From the NCBI GenBank assembly GCA_002408085.1, contig DHQL01000024.1, positions 225,296 to 289,295 of the forward strand: DNA of 64,000 nucleotides, written 5' to 3'. Below are positions 17,616 through 27,022 of this stretch, one piece after another (position 1 is the stretch's first letter; every line of letters begins with the position of its first letter). Source of the stretch: Spirochaeta sp. UBA5339. Lineage in GTDB: Bacteria; Spirochaetota; Spirochaetia; DSM-2461. Made by a program: the position numbers and the translations under genes. Under the pieces are notes generated by a model. The model was not told where the DNA came from. It did not search any database and saw only the letters and a program-made list of their open reading frames with translations.

Positions 17616-18935
17616 ATGACCCTTGTTCTTCTGCTGTTATTTGTCTTCTCTCTATGTTCAGCCGGCGCGGATTCCGTGCAGCCGGACTGCCGGCAGCTGG
17701 TCAGGACCCGCTGGGACTATGGGGAAGACTCCTCGGTTCTCTACAGGCTGGAGGACCGTGAGGCCCTGGCTGAGATCTCCTTCAGACGAACACAGGGCGG
17801 GGATGTTCTGCCTGAGCGCTTTATTCTGGAGACAGACTTTATCAGCTTCGGTTCTTTTACTCCTGCGGGTATGTGGAAGTTTATTGACCTTGATACGCTT
17901 ATTTCCCCTTCAGAGCTCAGGGATACGGCAGGTGTAAGGGCCGACAGAAGCAGTGTCAGCTCTCTCAATCATCCCCTTGCATCATTCAGAAAGCCAGGGT
18001 TTGGAGGAGCCTATATTCAGGCTTCGGAAGAACAGCTGAATTGTGCCCTGTGGGGAGATTTTGACCTTGGGGGTTACAGAAACCTGCAGGCCGGGTTATC
18101 GGTCAGCAAGCCGGACTCCTCTGTCGATGATCCGGCGGAAGAGGGGTGGTTTGAAGATGTCGGGGACAGTCAGTATTCTCCCGTCTGTCACATAGTCTCG
18201 GACTACCGGCAGGAGTTCGGATCATCCCGTTTCTCCCTGACTGTTGCTCTTTCTGCTGCCCGGGACAGGGTTGCCGGATTCTCAATTCTTCCCGCATTTG
18301 ATCTCTACGGCTCCTTTGTGGACTGGAGTATCAGATTCTGGTACAACTCGCCCTCCTGGATCAACGGCAGCTGTGAGCATCCGGCCTATATGGAGGTCTG
18401 GGAGAACAGCTTCCGCTTCTTTCCGGCCCGGGGACTCCGCATTGGACTTGAGTGGGAAGCTGCCCTGGACAGGAATAAGGAGAGCCCAGCCGCTCACACC
18501 TTCGATCTGGATAGTGTCTATGGGGCAGGGAAATGGGAGTTTGAGGCGGCGTACTCGGTTTCGCCTCCTTCTGAAGAGGAGTTCCTTTACTTGCATAGAT
18601 GGAGGGGAGGAGTCAGCCGCAGGGGGCCCGTTATCGTTCTGCAGGCCGAAGGGGGAGCCGAAGCAGACAGAGAGGGGTTCACCGAACTCTTTGCCTCGGC
18701 ATCAGCCCGGCTGCGTCTGGGAGTGAGCACAACCCGGATCTTACTGGATTACAGCTCTGTTCCGGGAGAGCTTATTCTGAAGCCGGTTCTGGAGGAGACC
18801 CTTTCTCTGGGGCAGTTCAGGCTTAAGGGGAGGGCTTCGGTGGAGCTCCGGGCTCCGGGCATCACTGTTATAGATCCGGATACGATTGTTATTACCCTGG
18901 CTGCCGAGTGGCGCATCTGGGATTCGGCAGAATAG
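17616..18935 (+). CDS. Predicted exported surface protein, unknown
   Basis: A 439-residue protein I do not recognise. A signal peptide (1-18, LVLLLLFVFSLCSAGADS) is followed by a sequence rich in alternating polar and aromatic residues, such as DWSIRFWYNSPSWINGS and GLRIGLEWEAALD, ending in short amphipathic strands and a terminal beta-like stretch. This is the look of an outer-membrane or periplasmic beta protein, by inference only. No ribosome binding site is clear at 17616. Its stop lies 3 nt from that of the convergent GH18 gene, with no room for a terminator. Confidence 0.6.
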   Translation: MTLVLLLLFVFSLCSAGADSVQPDCRQLVRTRWDYGEDSSVLYRLEDREALAEISFRRTQGGDVLPERFILETDFISFGSFTPAGMWKFIDLDTLISPSELRDTAGVRADRSSVSSLNHPLASFRKPGFGGAYIQASEEQLNCALWGDFDLGGYRNLQAGLSVSKPDSSVDDPAEEGWFEDVGDSQYSPVCHIVSDYRQEFGSSRFSLTVALSAARDRVAGFSILPAFDLYGSFVDWSIRFWYNSPSWINGSCEHPAYMEVWENSFRFFPARGLRIGLEWEAALDRNKESPAAHTFDLDSVYGAGKWEFEAAYSVSPPSEEEFLYLHRWRGGVSRRGPVIVLQAEGGAEADREGFTELFASASARLRLGVSTTRILLDYSSVPGELILKPVLEETLSLGQFRLKGRASVELRAPGITVIDPDTIVITLAAEWRIWDSAE

Positions 18936-18938
18936 AGC

Positions 18939-19982
18939 CTATTCCGGGTGTACGGCGCTTTTCAAGGCCGCTGTCAGGGAACTCTCACCGAAGGAGTCCT
19001 GCCCGATCTCCCAGACAAAGAAACCCTTCAATCCCAGATCCATTCCCATTTCCGCCTTCTCACGGACCGTATCGCGGCCGTTGAAGTAGTAGCCGTCTGC
19101 CTCGTCATCGCTCTCGGTCAGGTCGTTCTGTAGTGAAATCTCCCTGTAGGACTGGGCTTTCTTCCAATAGTCCGGGGAGTAGCCGTCAAAGATCCGGCCG
19201 TAGTAGGGGATTCCCATCAGAATATTCTCGTAGGGGATGTCGTAGCGGGCGGCCATATACTCCAGGGCCTCTTTTGTGCTTTCAGGGGTACTGTGACGGC
19301 CGTAGAAGTCATAGCTCATCAGGTTGATCACATCGGGAATAGCGTAGGTTTCGGGCAGAAGGGGACGGAACCGGCTTACGGCGATACTAAGCTTTCTGCC
19401 GTCTCTGTCGCAGAGCTCTCTCAGGTCTTTCAGGAAGTCCAGGTAGATCTCCTTCTCCTGATCATTCCGGGGAAACTCCCAGTCAAGGTCGATCCCGGAC
19501 AGAGAGTAGTCGATCATAATGTCTTCCAGAATACGGTAGAAGAGCTGCTTCTTCCCATCATCCCGCAGTACGGGCATAAAGTCGCTTGAGGAGCCGTTGA
19601 TGCAGAGTGAGAGCCTGGTATCGGAAAACTGGAAAAGTCTCTGAAGATAGGCGAGATCACCCCTCTGGGAGTCGGTGAGGAGGCTGTCGGGGAAGTTCTT
19701 CATCTCCATGGAAAAGTAGATGATCTCATCGTACTGCTGAAGGATCATCTCTCCGCGGCTGAAAGAATAGGACCCGGGGAGCTCCTTTGTATAGGATGCA
19801 CCGGGTGCTTCACCGTAGGGGTGCATGTTATACCAGGCAGTTTCTCTGTTCAGGTCATGGGGAAAGAGCTGTTTCATGCGGTAGTGGGGAAGGTAGGCCT
19901 TCATCTGCGGAGGATCTGCGGCAAAGGCAGGTATCAGGGTTGTCAGAGCAAGCAGCAGACTGCATATTTTTAATCTATTCAT
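18939..19982 (-). CDS. Exported GH18 glycoside hydrolase
   Basis: A 347-residue protein with a signal peptide (1-21, ending AFAAD) and a GH18 barrel, the chitinase/spore-cortex YaaH type fold. The catalytic DxxDxDxE appears as SGIDLDWEFP with the last Glu as proton donor, and later INLMSYDFYGRH and NILMGIPYYGRIFDG fit the product-side strands. GH18 enzymes act on beta-1,4-linked N-acetylglucosamine in chitin or peptidoglycan by substrate-assisted catalysis. A lack of carbohydrate-binding modules suggests cell-wall or oligosaccharide substrates. GGAGG precedes the ATG at 19982. Confidence 0.88.
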   Translation of the reverse strand: MNRLKICSLLLALTTLIPAFAADPPQMKAYLPHYRMKQLFPHDLNRETAWYNMHPYGEAPGASYTKELPGSYSFSRGEMILQQYDEIIYFSMEMKNFPDSLLTDSQRGDLAYLQRLFQFSDTRLSLCINGSSSDFMPVLRDDGKKQLFYRILEDIMIDYSLSGIDLDWEFPRNDQEKEIYLDFLKDLRELCDRDGRKLSIAVSRFRPLLPETYAIPDVINLMSYDFYGRHSTPESTKEALEYMAARYDIPYENILMGIPYYGRIFDGYSPDYWKKAQSYREISLQNDLTESDDEADGYYFNGRDTVREKAEMGMDLGLKGFFVWEIGQDSFGESSLTAALKSAVHPE

Positions 19983-20121
19983 TTATAATCCTCCAGACAG
20001 GCAGTGGCATTATAGTATGCGCTTCTTTTCGGGTAAAGACGGCCGGCTTCGGGGACGGGGCGATTTACAAAAGCTCCTGTTTTACTCATAATCACTAAAA
20101 ACAAATTTCAGGAGATTCCAC

Positions 20122-20457
20122 TTGAATATTCAGATTATCGGCATAAAAAAGTGTCAGAATACCAGAAAGGCCGAGCGCTTTTTCAAGGAGCGGGGTGTAA
20201 AATTTCAGAAACTGGATCTTGCTGAAAAGGGCTTGAGTCCCGGAGAGTTGAGGAATATCCTGAGCAGGGTTTCAGTGGATGATCTGATAGACAGCGAATC
20301 CAAGCTCTACAAGTCCAAATTCGCCTATATGGATTTTGATCCCATGGAGGAGATCCCCGCTCACCCCGAACTGATCAGGACACCCGTTGTCCGCTGTGAG
20401 GGCAAGGTCAGCATCGGCTATGATCCGGAGACCTGGAAGAAGTGGATTGAAGGCTGA
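20122..20457 (+). CDS. ArsC/Spx-family thioredoxin-fold protein
   Basis: A 111-residue ArsC-family protein, close to the Spx/MgsR and YffB group. The single cysteine in IKKCQNTRKAERFFKERG (Cys11) is at the ArsC position, with Thr14 after it, and TPVVRCEGK holds the cis-proline. Such proteins reduce arsenate or thiols with glutathione or thioredoxin, or bind RNA polymerase (Spx); the CxxC pair of true Spx is absent. The start is a TTG with AGGAG 8 nt upstream. Its end overlaps the following hydrolase gene, so both are probably translated together. Confidence 0.8.
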   Translation: MNIQIIGIKKCQNTRKAERFFKERGVKFQKLDLAEKGLSPGELRNILSRVSVDDLIDSESKLYKSKFAYMDFDPMEEIPAHPELIRTPVVRCEGKVSIGYDPETWKKWIEG

Positions 20458-21238
20458 TCAGACAGAATTCGGCATCCTGGGCAGCGGTTCGGCAGCCAAC
20501 GGCTTTGTGTTCCGGTTCCGGGATTTTTCATTTATCATAGACAACGGCTACAGTCTTTCGGAGTTCAGAAGACGCATGAAGCTACTGGGCTTTGACGAGG
20601 GAAAGCTTGAGTTTATCTTTCTCACCCATCACCACAGTGATCACTTCAAGGGAGTGGAACCTCTCTCCTCCTCCCTGGGAATACCTGTTGTAACTCATGC
20701 AGAGATGCCTCTGGAGCAGCACTGTAAAAGGGATGAGTCCCTTAAGCGGCTGGACATACTCCCGGGCAGGGACTACAGCTTTGAGGAACTCCGTTTCCGC
20801 TGTTTCGAAACCTCCCACGATGCTCACAGTTCCGTGGGGTTTCATTTCTCTCTGGGGGGGACTGTATTTACCATAATTACAGACACCGGCACCGTCAGTC
20901 AGGAGATGGAGGAACTGGCACTGAAGTCGGATTACCTCTTTCTGGAGTCCAACTACTCTCCTGAGATGCTTCACAGCGGCCCTTATCCGGCCTTTCTGAA
21001 AAAGAGAATCCTCTCGGATCTGGGGCATCTATCCAATCTTGATGCCGCCGTTTTTATGACAAAACTGTCTGGAAAGCCCGAATCGCGCCTTAAAAAGATT
21101 TTTCTCTGTCATTTATCAGAAAAAAATAATAGTGTTGAAAGAGTCAGGGAAGAAGTCGGCCGGATCTACAGCGGTAGCATACCCTTCGGGATCTGTCCGA
21201 GAAATGACTGTCTGAGTATGGACACCCTTCTGGATTAA
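20447..21238 (+). CDS. MBL-fold metallo-hydrolase, YycJ/WalJ-like
   Basis: A cytoplasmic metallo-beta-lactamase-fold hydrolase of about 263 residues. It starts EFGILGSGSAANGFVFRF and has the metal motif THHHSDHFKG, ETSHDAHSSVGFHF, ITDTG and LESNYSPEML, which place it in the YycJ/WalJ group linked to DNA or nucleic acid processing and wall-stress signalling. I chose the TTG at 20447, which overlaps the ArsC-like gene by 11 nt, since the longer frame upstream is only the overlapping coding region. No ribosome binding site is strong, so coupling is likely. Confidence 0.82.
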   Translation: MKADQTEFGILGSGSAANGFVFRFRDFSFIIDNGYSLSEFRRRMKLLGFDEGKLEFIFLTHHHSDHFKGVEPLSSSLGIPVVTHAEMPLEQHCKRDESLKRLDILPGRDYSFEELRFRCFETSHDAHSSVGFHFSLGGTVFTIITDTGTVSQEMEELALKSDYLFLESNYSPEMLHSGPYPAFLKKRILSDLGHLSNLDAAVFMTKLSGKPESRLKKIFLCHLSEKNNSVERVREEVGRIYSGSIPFGICPRNDCLSMDTLLD

Positions 21239-21290
21239 CGCATCTTACAGCAGTTCCCTGATGTAATGATGATAAATCAAGGAGCAGCCT

Positions 21291-23198
21291 ATGCAGGATC
21301 TGAAACCCTTCTGGAGCAAACTGTGGAACTCTCTCCCCGAGGTCAGGGAATTTATTGAGGGGGGCAGTGATAAGCTCTCTCCCTATACCAAAAAAGCAAT
21401 CCAGTCCTTTTTGAATACCCTTGAAAGCGGAAGCTCCGAAGGCTCCTTTCTGGAAGAGGCGGCCCTCCGTATACGTGAAGAGCTGAGCAGCGGAAATGCC
21501 GGAGCTTTTATGGGGGCAATGGAGGAGTTCGCCGCAGGCAGGTCCGATGTTCTGGAGCTCTTTTTTCCAGAGGCCCTTTTCGGAGGGACCTCTCCCGAAG
21601 ATCAGGAGGAGTTTATCAGAAAGCGGCGGACTGTCAAAGTCTCCGCTCTTAATCCCGATCCGATAACAGATCCCGCTTCCCAGATGGTATTCACATCCAA
21701 TGTTCTACTGACCCTCCCCCCGGAGCAGTACAAGTCAAGGCTCTCGGAGTCCATACTGGAGCGGGTGAAAGAGGTTGAAGCTGAGGATCAGAAGTACTGG
21801 TTCGACCACCCCATACTGATGGGAGTGGAGACCGAAGCCAACGAGATGATCTACGGCCTCAAGGGTCTTGCGGAAACCTTTGCCTGGGAGAAGTCTAAAG
21901 GCCATGCGGCTTCTGATGCCAGAATGACCGTGCTTCTCTCCCTTTCGGTGACCCATGACGGTCTGAAGTCCCTTGCTCCCGAGTACCTGGCCTCCGAACT
22001 GAAGGGCTACAAGGGCCTTGAGGACCTTGATATCTATATCTTTACTGAGGAGGACACCGAGAGGCTCAGCGAGCTCCTGGAGTCCCTTCTGCCCGCCTCG
22101 GATGATGCGGATATTGCCGAGGTTTTCGGTGTGGACGGCCGCTACGGCAGACACTACAGTTTTCTCAAGGCTGTGATTCCCCTCTGGTCCATCGTTATGA
22201 ATCCTTCGGTAAAGGGAACCTTCAAGATCGACCTGGATCAGGTCTTTCCCCAGGATGTTCTGGAGAAGGTCACCGGAAAGACGGCTTTTCAGCACCTCTC
22301 GACACCTCTCTGGGGAGGACAAGGGACGGACTACAAGGGGCGGGATGTGGAACTCGGTATGATTGCCGGAGCCCTAGTCAATGAAAAGGATATCGGAAAG
22401 TCCCTTTTTACACCGGATGTACCCCTGCCGCCGGAGGATATGGAGCTCAAGGGTGAGGCAAGGATCTTCCACAAGCAGCTTCCCATGGCCGTATCCACAC
22501 TGGCCGAGATGATGACCCACTACGGAGAGCCGGGCATGCCCGACGGCAGCAGCTCCTGTCTCGCCAGGGTTCATGTGACCGGAGGAACCAATGGCATCCT
22601 CTGCTCTGCCTTGCGGAAAAAACGTCCCTTTACTCCCGCCTTTATCGGCCGGGCCGAGGATCAGGGCTATCTCCTGTCGGTTCTCTTTGACAGCGAGGGC
22701 GGACTGATGCGCTATGTTCATGAGCCCGGTATGGTTATGCGTCACGATAAGGAAGCCTTTGCGGGTGAAGCCATTGCGGCGGCAAAGATGGGCACCTGGG
22801 TGGCGGACCTCCTCCGCATCCTCTACTTCAGTTACTACGCCTCCTTTCTGGACGGAGGCGCCGCAGCGGTCAAGGAGGAGCTTGATCCCTTTACAGGCTG
22901 TTTTATCACGGAAGTTCCCATGACCAAGGTTTTCCTCAGGCTCCTGCTTAAGATGCTCGAGAGTCCTGATGATGCCGGAGACCTTCTTAAGCTTGCGGAG
23001 GTGCAGCTCTCACCCTTTGTCTCAGGCGTAGAGAATGCCGCCACTGTAAAGGAGAGCTGGCTCTACGAGAAGAGCGGATGGGGGCGCTACTATGATGCCC
23101 TGGATCTTCTTGAAAAAGGTACGGGAGAAAGAGATGCGGATGCCCTGTCTGCAGCTGAAAAAATCAGGGAACGCTTCGAAAGCTGCCGGATCAGCTGA
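21291..23198 (+). CDS. Large orphan protein, possible GT-A-like fold
   Basis: A 635-residue cytoplasmic protein that I cannot name. There is no signal peptide or membrane segment, and the first 100 residues are helical. Two parts recall nucleotide-sugar glycosyltransferases: MNPSVKGTFKIDLDQVFP (around 303-320), a DxD in a strand-loop setting, and FIGRAEDQGYLLSVLF (around 447-462), like the acceptor-side ED motif of GT-A enzymes. HVTGGTNG lies between them. This is pattern reading, not a database match. AAGGAG precedes the ATG. It stands alone, between the MBL hydrolase and the convergent DHH gene. Confidence 0.5.
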   Translation: MQDLKPFWSKLWNSLPEVREFIEGGSDKLSPYTKKAIQSFLNTLESGSSEGSFLEEAALRIREELSSGNAGAFMGAMEEFAAGRSDVLELFFPEALFGGTSPEDQEEFIRKRRTVKVSALNPDPITDPASQMVFTSNVLLTLPPEQYKSRLSESILERVKEVEAEDQKYWFDHPILMGVETEANEMIYGLKGLAETFAWEKSKGHAASDARMTVLLSLSVTHDGLKSLAPEYLASELKGYKGLEDLDIYIFTEEDTERLSELLESLLPASDDADIAEVFGVDGRYGRHYSFLKAVIPLWSIVMNPSVKGTFKIDLDQVFPQDVLEKVTGKTAFQHLSTPLWGGQGTDYKGRDVELGMIAGALVNEKDIGKSLFTPDVPLPPEDMELKGEARIFHKQLPMAVSTLAEMMTHYGEPGMPDGSSSCLARVHVTGGTNGILCSALRKKRPFTPAFIGRAEDQGYLLSVLFDSEGGLMRYVHEPGMVMRHDKEAFAGEAIAAAKMGTWVADLLRILYFSYYASFLDGGAAAVKEELDPFTGCFITEVPMTKVFLRLLLKMLESPDDAGDLLKLAEVQLSPFVSGVENAATVKESWLYEKSGWGRYYDALDLLEKGTGERDADALSAAEKIRERFESCRIS

Positions 23199-23247
23199 CC
23201 CGCAGTCTCCGGTGCAGGGACTGTGGGTGTGGATTCGCAGGGGCTGA

Positions 23248-24219
23248 TCAGTAGATCATGGCCTTCAGGGTTTCAAACCATTTCTGAGGCTCCGGGGGAG
23301 TATCCGATTCCAGGATACCCCCGGCCATCTCTCTGTGTCCTCCGCCCCTGCCGCGGCCTGAGGTAAAGGTCTTCATGATTCCGGAAGCGTCCTTGTCATT
23401 CCAGTTGTTCCGGAAGGAGATGGAGATGTTACCGCTGTTGTTGGCAAAGAGCCCTACAAAGTGAATCTCCTGGAGGGAGAGGATAAAGTCTCCCAGTATT
23501 CCCATCAGGTTCTGGGGACAGCCCTCGGGCAGAAAGCAGACCGCCAGCCCCTTGTAGACCATCAGGTTCTCAAGGAGTTTCTTATAATACTCAAGGTCGC
23601 TGAGCTGGATATTGTTTCTCAGGATGGAGTTTACCAGATCCTTGTCTGAAAAGGGGTAGAGGAAGCTCAGAGCTCTGAGATCCTTCTCTGTCATCCCTCT
23701 GGTGTAGAGGTCTGTATCCCGTGCCAGTCCGATCTGCAGGGCCGATGCCGCAGCCCGTGAGGGCATGACTCCCAGCTCCTGGTAGTACTCGCAGATCATT
23801 GTGGAGCTGGAGCCGTAGTCGGGACGGATATCGGTGAGTTCCACATCCTCGGTGGTCAGGCTTTTATGATGGTCTATTACGGCTATCTCCCGCCCCACAA
23901 GGTCCTCCACGTTGGAGTTTCCCTTGCAGCCGTCCACAATCACAATGCCGTCGTTATCGGTGAGTTCATACTGTTTCCAGTGGTAAATGGGGATGTTGAG
24001 CTGGGCAATCATTCTTATCAGGGCATCCCTCTGCAGCTCTCCGTCGTAAATAATCTCCGAGTGGATTCCCTGGGTTTCCAGAAGCTCCTTCAGGCCGAAG
24101 GCAGCTGCCACGGCATCGGGATCGGGGAAATTATGGGTCTGTATAAACAGCCTGCCGGTCTCTGATTTAAGACGGCTGACCAGAATTTCCGAAAAGATAA
24201 GCCTCTCCTGATAGTACAA
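23248..24219 (-). CDS. DHH-family phosphoesterase (NrnA-like)
   Basis: A 323-residue DHH/DHHA1 protein. Motif I is HNFPDPDAVAAAFG, motif II VDGCKGN, motif III the namesake IDHHKS, motif IV GLARDTDLYTRG, and the DHHA1 domain ends in GRGRGGGHREMAGG. This fits NrnA-type enzymes, which degrade short oligoribonucleotides and pAp, or related cyclic-dinucleotide-linked hydrolases; the substrate is not certain. Motif II keeps the Asp but ends in Cys. The start is a TTG with AAAGGA in front. It is divergent from rbgA. Confidence 0.85.
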   Translation of the reverse strand: MYYQERLIFSEILVSRLKSETGRLFIQTHNFPDPDAVAAAFGLKELLETQGIHSEIIYDGELQRDALIRMIAQLNIPIYHWKQYELTDNDGIVIVDGCKGNSNVEDLVGREIAVIDHHKSLTTEDVELTDIRPDYGSSSTMICEYYQELGVMPSRAAASALQIGLARDTDLYTRGMTEKDLRALSFLYPFSDKDLVNSILRNNIQLSDLEYYKKLLENLMVYKGLAVCFLPEGCPQNLMGILGDFILSLQEIHFVGLFANNSGNISISFRNNWNDKDASGIMKTFTSGRGRGGGHREMAGGILESDTPPEPQKWFETLKAMIY

Positions 24220-24300
24220 ATATCCTTTCCTGGTTTATTATCGTACCAGAATCCCAATGGAAGGGGATTTACTCTAGAAGCATAATACAGGAGCCCGGCT

Positions 24301-25221
24301 ATGTCCATTCAATGGTTTCCCGGTCATATGACCAGGACGAAAAAACTGATCAATGAGAACCTCAAGAAAGTGGATATGGTCATCGAGATCCTGGACGCCC
24401 GTGCCCCTCTGGCCAGCCGGAATCCCCTTCTGGCGGAACTGACAAAGGACAAGCCCCGTTTGATTCTTCTGAACAAGTCGGATCTGGCAGATCCTGCAAG
24501 AACAGAGCAGTGGATCAGGTTCCTTTCCGAGGGAAGCACAGTAAAGGCCGTTTCGGTGAACTCAAAAAACAAGAAGACCCTGAAGCATGTTCCAAAGGAG
24601 TGCAAGGCACTCTGCAAGGGGAAAAAGTGGGTGAACCGCCGTCCTGTCAGGGCTATGATTGTGGGAATACCCAATGTGGGCAAGTCCACGGTGATCAACA
24701 CCCTTGCAGGTAAAAAGAAGGCTGCCGCCTCCAACAAGCCAGGTGTGACAAGGGACGCCCAGCATGTTCCCGTTTCCCGTGAGATTCAGATTCTCGACAC
24801 CCCCGGGATCCTCTGGCACAAGTTTGATGATCAGCTGGTTGGCCTGAAGCTGGCCGCCCTGGGGTCCATCAAGGATGCTGTACTTCTGGTGGATGAGATT
24901 GCCCTTGAGGTACTGAAGTTCTTGAGCAGAACCTATCCGGAAGCCCTTGTCAGACGGTATAAGCTGACAGGCAGAGGGGATGAACCCCTTACAGCAGAGA
25001 AGCTGAAGGCCATGGATGTTCACGATCTTATGGATCAGATTGCCGAGAGAAGGGGGCTTCTGGTTGCCGGGGGAACGGCGGATAAAGAAAGAGCCGCCCG
25101 GCTGATTATTAAAGAACTCCGTGACGGCATTATTGACAGGATAACCCTGGAAGAACCCGAAGATCCCGCCAGAGGCTGGGACCCTCCCAGGAAGCCCGAG
25201 AGGGATGAAACCGCGGAATAG
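24301..25221 (+). CDS. rbgA: Ribosome biogenesis GTPase RbgA/YlqF
   Basis: A 306-residue circularly permuted GTPase needed for late assembly of the large ribosomal subunit. It opens with IQWFPGHMTRTKKLI, then shows G4 LLNKSDLAD, G5 VSVNSKNKK, G1 GIPNVGKST, G2 region KPGVTRDAQ and G3 DTPGIL, in the permuted order G4-G5-G1-G2-G3. The C-terminal helical domain follows, with a charged tail. AGGAG stands before the ATG. It is divergent from the DHH gene. Confidence 0.93.
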   Translation: MSIQWFPGHMTRTKKLINENLKKVDMVIEILDARAPLASRNPLLAELTKDKPRLILLNKSDLADPARTEQWIRFLSEGSTVKAVSVNSKNKKTLKHVPKECKALCKGKKWVNRRPVRAMIVGIPNVGKSTVINTLAGKKKAAASNKPGVTRDAQHVPVSREIQILDTPGILWHKFDDQLVGLKLAALGSIKDAVLLVDEIALEVLKFLSRTYPEALVRRYKLTGRGDEPLTAEKLKAMDVHDLMDQIAERRGLLVAGGTADKERAARLIIKELRDGIIDRITLEEPEDPARGWDPPRKPERDETAE

Positions 25222-25234
25222 AACCTGAACTGCC

Positions 25235-25277
25235 GGTCTGAACCGACGGTCTGAGCCCGGGGCTTGTAGCCTGAGCC
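25235..25277. repeat. Short imperfect direct repeats
   Basis: GGTCTGAACC (25235), GGTCTGAGCC (25248) and AGCCTGAGCC (25268) lie in the spacer after rbgA. A small hairpin (25281-25296) follows. No T-run, so it is not a standard terminator. Confidence 0.35.
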
Positions 25278-25323
25278 GGCGGCCTCTCAAGAGGTCCTGT
25301 CCCGGCTGCAGAACTGTTCAGAT

Positions 25324-26337
25324 TTATTCAGGAAGGGCTATAATCTTCCAGCTTCCATCTTCAGGGCGGACCATGAAAACAAGGTTCTGGCCCTTCATGA
25401 AATCACTCATTCCAGGCTGCACCTCGGTTCCCAGAAAGAGATAACACTCTCTGTCGGGAGACCATCTTCTGCCGGCCTCAAACCACTGTGGAAAGAGTTC
25501 GGCATATTCATCATAGCTGTAAATATGATAGCGGTAGTTCTTCTCGTAGTCTGCAATAGAGTAGGCGCTCAGGTCTGTTGAGGGGGGAGCAATCCGGTAG
25601 CGGCTCTGGCTCAGCCCCGTTTCAAGAACTCTCAGGTTGTTTGAAAGGGCTTTGTAGAAGGCGGGTAGATTCCCTTCAAGGTTATTTTTAACAAAGTCCA
25701 GTGAGAAGTCCCGGGCTTCGTCTCTCTTGCTTACAGTTGAACGGCGACTTGCCGATTCGGGGGAGAGAAGCTGAGCAGGCGAGCTGTAGGCCATCTGAAG
25801 AGAGGGGCGTCTGTCTTCAAACTCTGAACCGTCATAGGGGAAGTCCCAGGCTTCCAGTTCAATACGGAAAATTTTTCCGGGGGCCGAAGATCGGGGGGGA
25901 GCAATCATTCTGACAGAGAGTCTTGCACTTCCATCAGTAATTACACCGTTGTAGGGAATATACCAGTTGCTGTTTTTCTCCTGCCACCGGGAAGCCTTTT
26001 CTGTCCATGGCATGGTGAATACGGCGTCATCGGATTCGATCTGCCCCAGTCTTATCTGAAGGGTACTCTGGCCGATCTGTGTGGACTCATCTATATAACT
26101 GGTCTTTACGCGCCATTTCCTTGTAGACCCGGGGAGGGGTGCGGGTATGCTGCTGAGGTCTTCAGGGTATACCTGTTTAATGTCAGTCCATCCGCCGTCA
26201 CTGTTTACAAGAAAGGGCTGGTAACTGTGACTGTTGAAAAGAACTATGGACCCTGCGAAAGTCCCCTGTTCCTCATCGGCGGCCAGAGACACCAGAGGGC
26301 AGAGAGCCATAATCAGGATCAGTAATTTTTTAAGCAT
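25324..26337 (-). CDS. Exported protein of unknown function
   Basis: A 337-residue protein with a signal peptide (MLKKLLILIMALCPLVSLAA, cut near ADEEQG). The mature part has beta-rich stretches such as SIVLFNSHSYQPFLV, RLSVRMIAPPRSSAPGK and FRIELEAWDFPYDG, and ends with a compact domain closing in NLVFMVRPEDGSWKIIALPE. I do not recognise a family. There is no lipobox. A good GGGAGG precedes the ATG. It is probably periplasmic. Confidence 0.6.
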   Translation of the reverse strand: MLKKLLILIMALCPLVSLAADEEQGTFAGSIVLFNSHSYQPFLVNSDGGWTDIKQVYPEDLSSIPAPLPGSTRKWRVKTSYIDESTQIGQSTLQIRLGQIESDDAVFTMPWTEKASRWQEKNSNWYIPYNGVITDGSARLSVRMIAPPRSSAPGKIFRIELEAWDFPYDGSEFEDRRPSLQMAYSSPAQLLSPESASRRSTVSKRDEARDFSLDFVKNNLEGNLPAFYKALSNNLRVLETGLSQSRYRIAPPSTDLSAYSIADYEKNYRYHIYSYDEYAELFPQWFEAGRRWSPDRECYLFLGTEVQPGMSDFMKGQNLVFMVRPEDGSWKIIALPE

Positions 26338-26423
26338 TTAAAAACCTCCCATGCTTGGGACCCGGTAAACAGGTCTCACTACATACATCGGAAAATTCCT
26401 CTCTCCATTGAAGGGGAAATGAT

Positions 26424-26452
26424 AAAAAAAAGCCGGCGGATCATCCGCCGGC
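26424..26452 (-). terminator. Terminator after ilvN
   Basis: On the minus strand a 9-bp stem GCCGGCGGA/TCCGCCGGC (26432-26440, 26444-26452) with a 3-nt loop is followed by eight T. It ends the ilvB-ilvN message. Confidence 0.9.
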
Positions 26453-26515
26453 AAGTTGTTTTAAGGCTCTGTCAGTCTCTTGTCTGACATTTTTAAAGGA
26501 GGTATATGTTCAGGT

Positions 26516-27022
26516 TTACCAGGAAGTTTCCTCTTCGCCTCTGGCGATAAGAACCTTACCGGTCCGGACCACTTCAAGGACGCCGAACTTGTCAAGCATC
26601 TTTCTGACAGCGTCGATCTTGCTGGACTTACCGGTTACCTGAAAGGTCATTGTCGTATCGCTGATATCCACATTCCGGCACTTGAAGGCGCTGGCGATCT
26701 GGAGAATCTCTGTGCGGGTCTCGTTGTCGCAGCGGACCTTGATCAGGGCAAGTTCCTTCTGGATAACGTCCTCGTCGGAGTACTCCCGGGCATGGATTAC
26801 ATCGACCAGGCGGTTCAGCTGCTCCAGCATCAGGTGCAGGGTCCGGGAGTCGCCGGTGGCCTCGATATTAATGCGGGAGTAGTTGGGGTCCTGGGTGGGA
26901 GATCCCACAAAGCTTTCGATGTTGTAGCCTCTTCTGGCAAAAACCAGTGCAATCCTGATGGTCACACCGGGTTTGTTTTCAACAAAAAGGCTGATATTGT
27001 GTTTCTTCTGAGAATCGCTCAT
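26516..27022 (-). CDS. ilvN: Acetolactate synthase, regulatory small subunit
   Basis: A 168-residue small subunit: an N-terminal ACT domain (HNISLFVENKPGVTIRIALVFARRGYNIES) that binds branched-chain amino acids, usually valine, and a C-terminal domain (about 85-160). It activates the catalytic subunit and gives it feedback control. Its ATG overlaps the stop of ilvB as TGATG, with GGAGG inside the ilvB end, so translation is coupled and subunit ratio is fixed. Confidence 0.94.
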   Translation of the reverse strand: MSDSQKKHNISLFVENKPGVTIRIALVFARRGYNIESFVGSPTQDPNYSRINIEATGDSRTLHLMLEQLNRLVDVIHAREYSDEDVIQKELALIKVRCDNETRTEILQIASAFKCRNVDISDTTMTFQVTGKSSKIDAVRKMLDKFGVLEVVRTGKVLIARGEEETSW

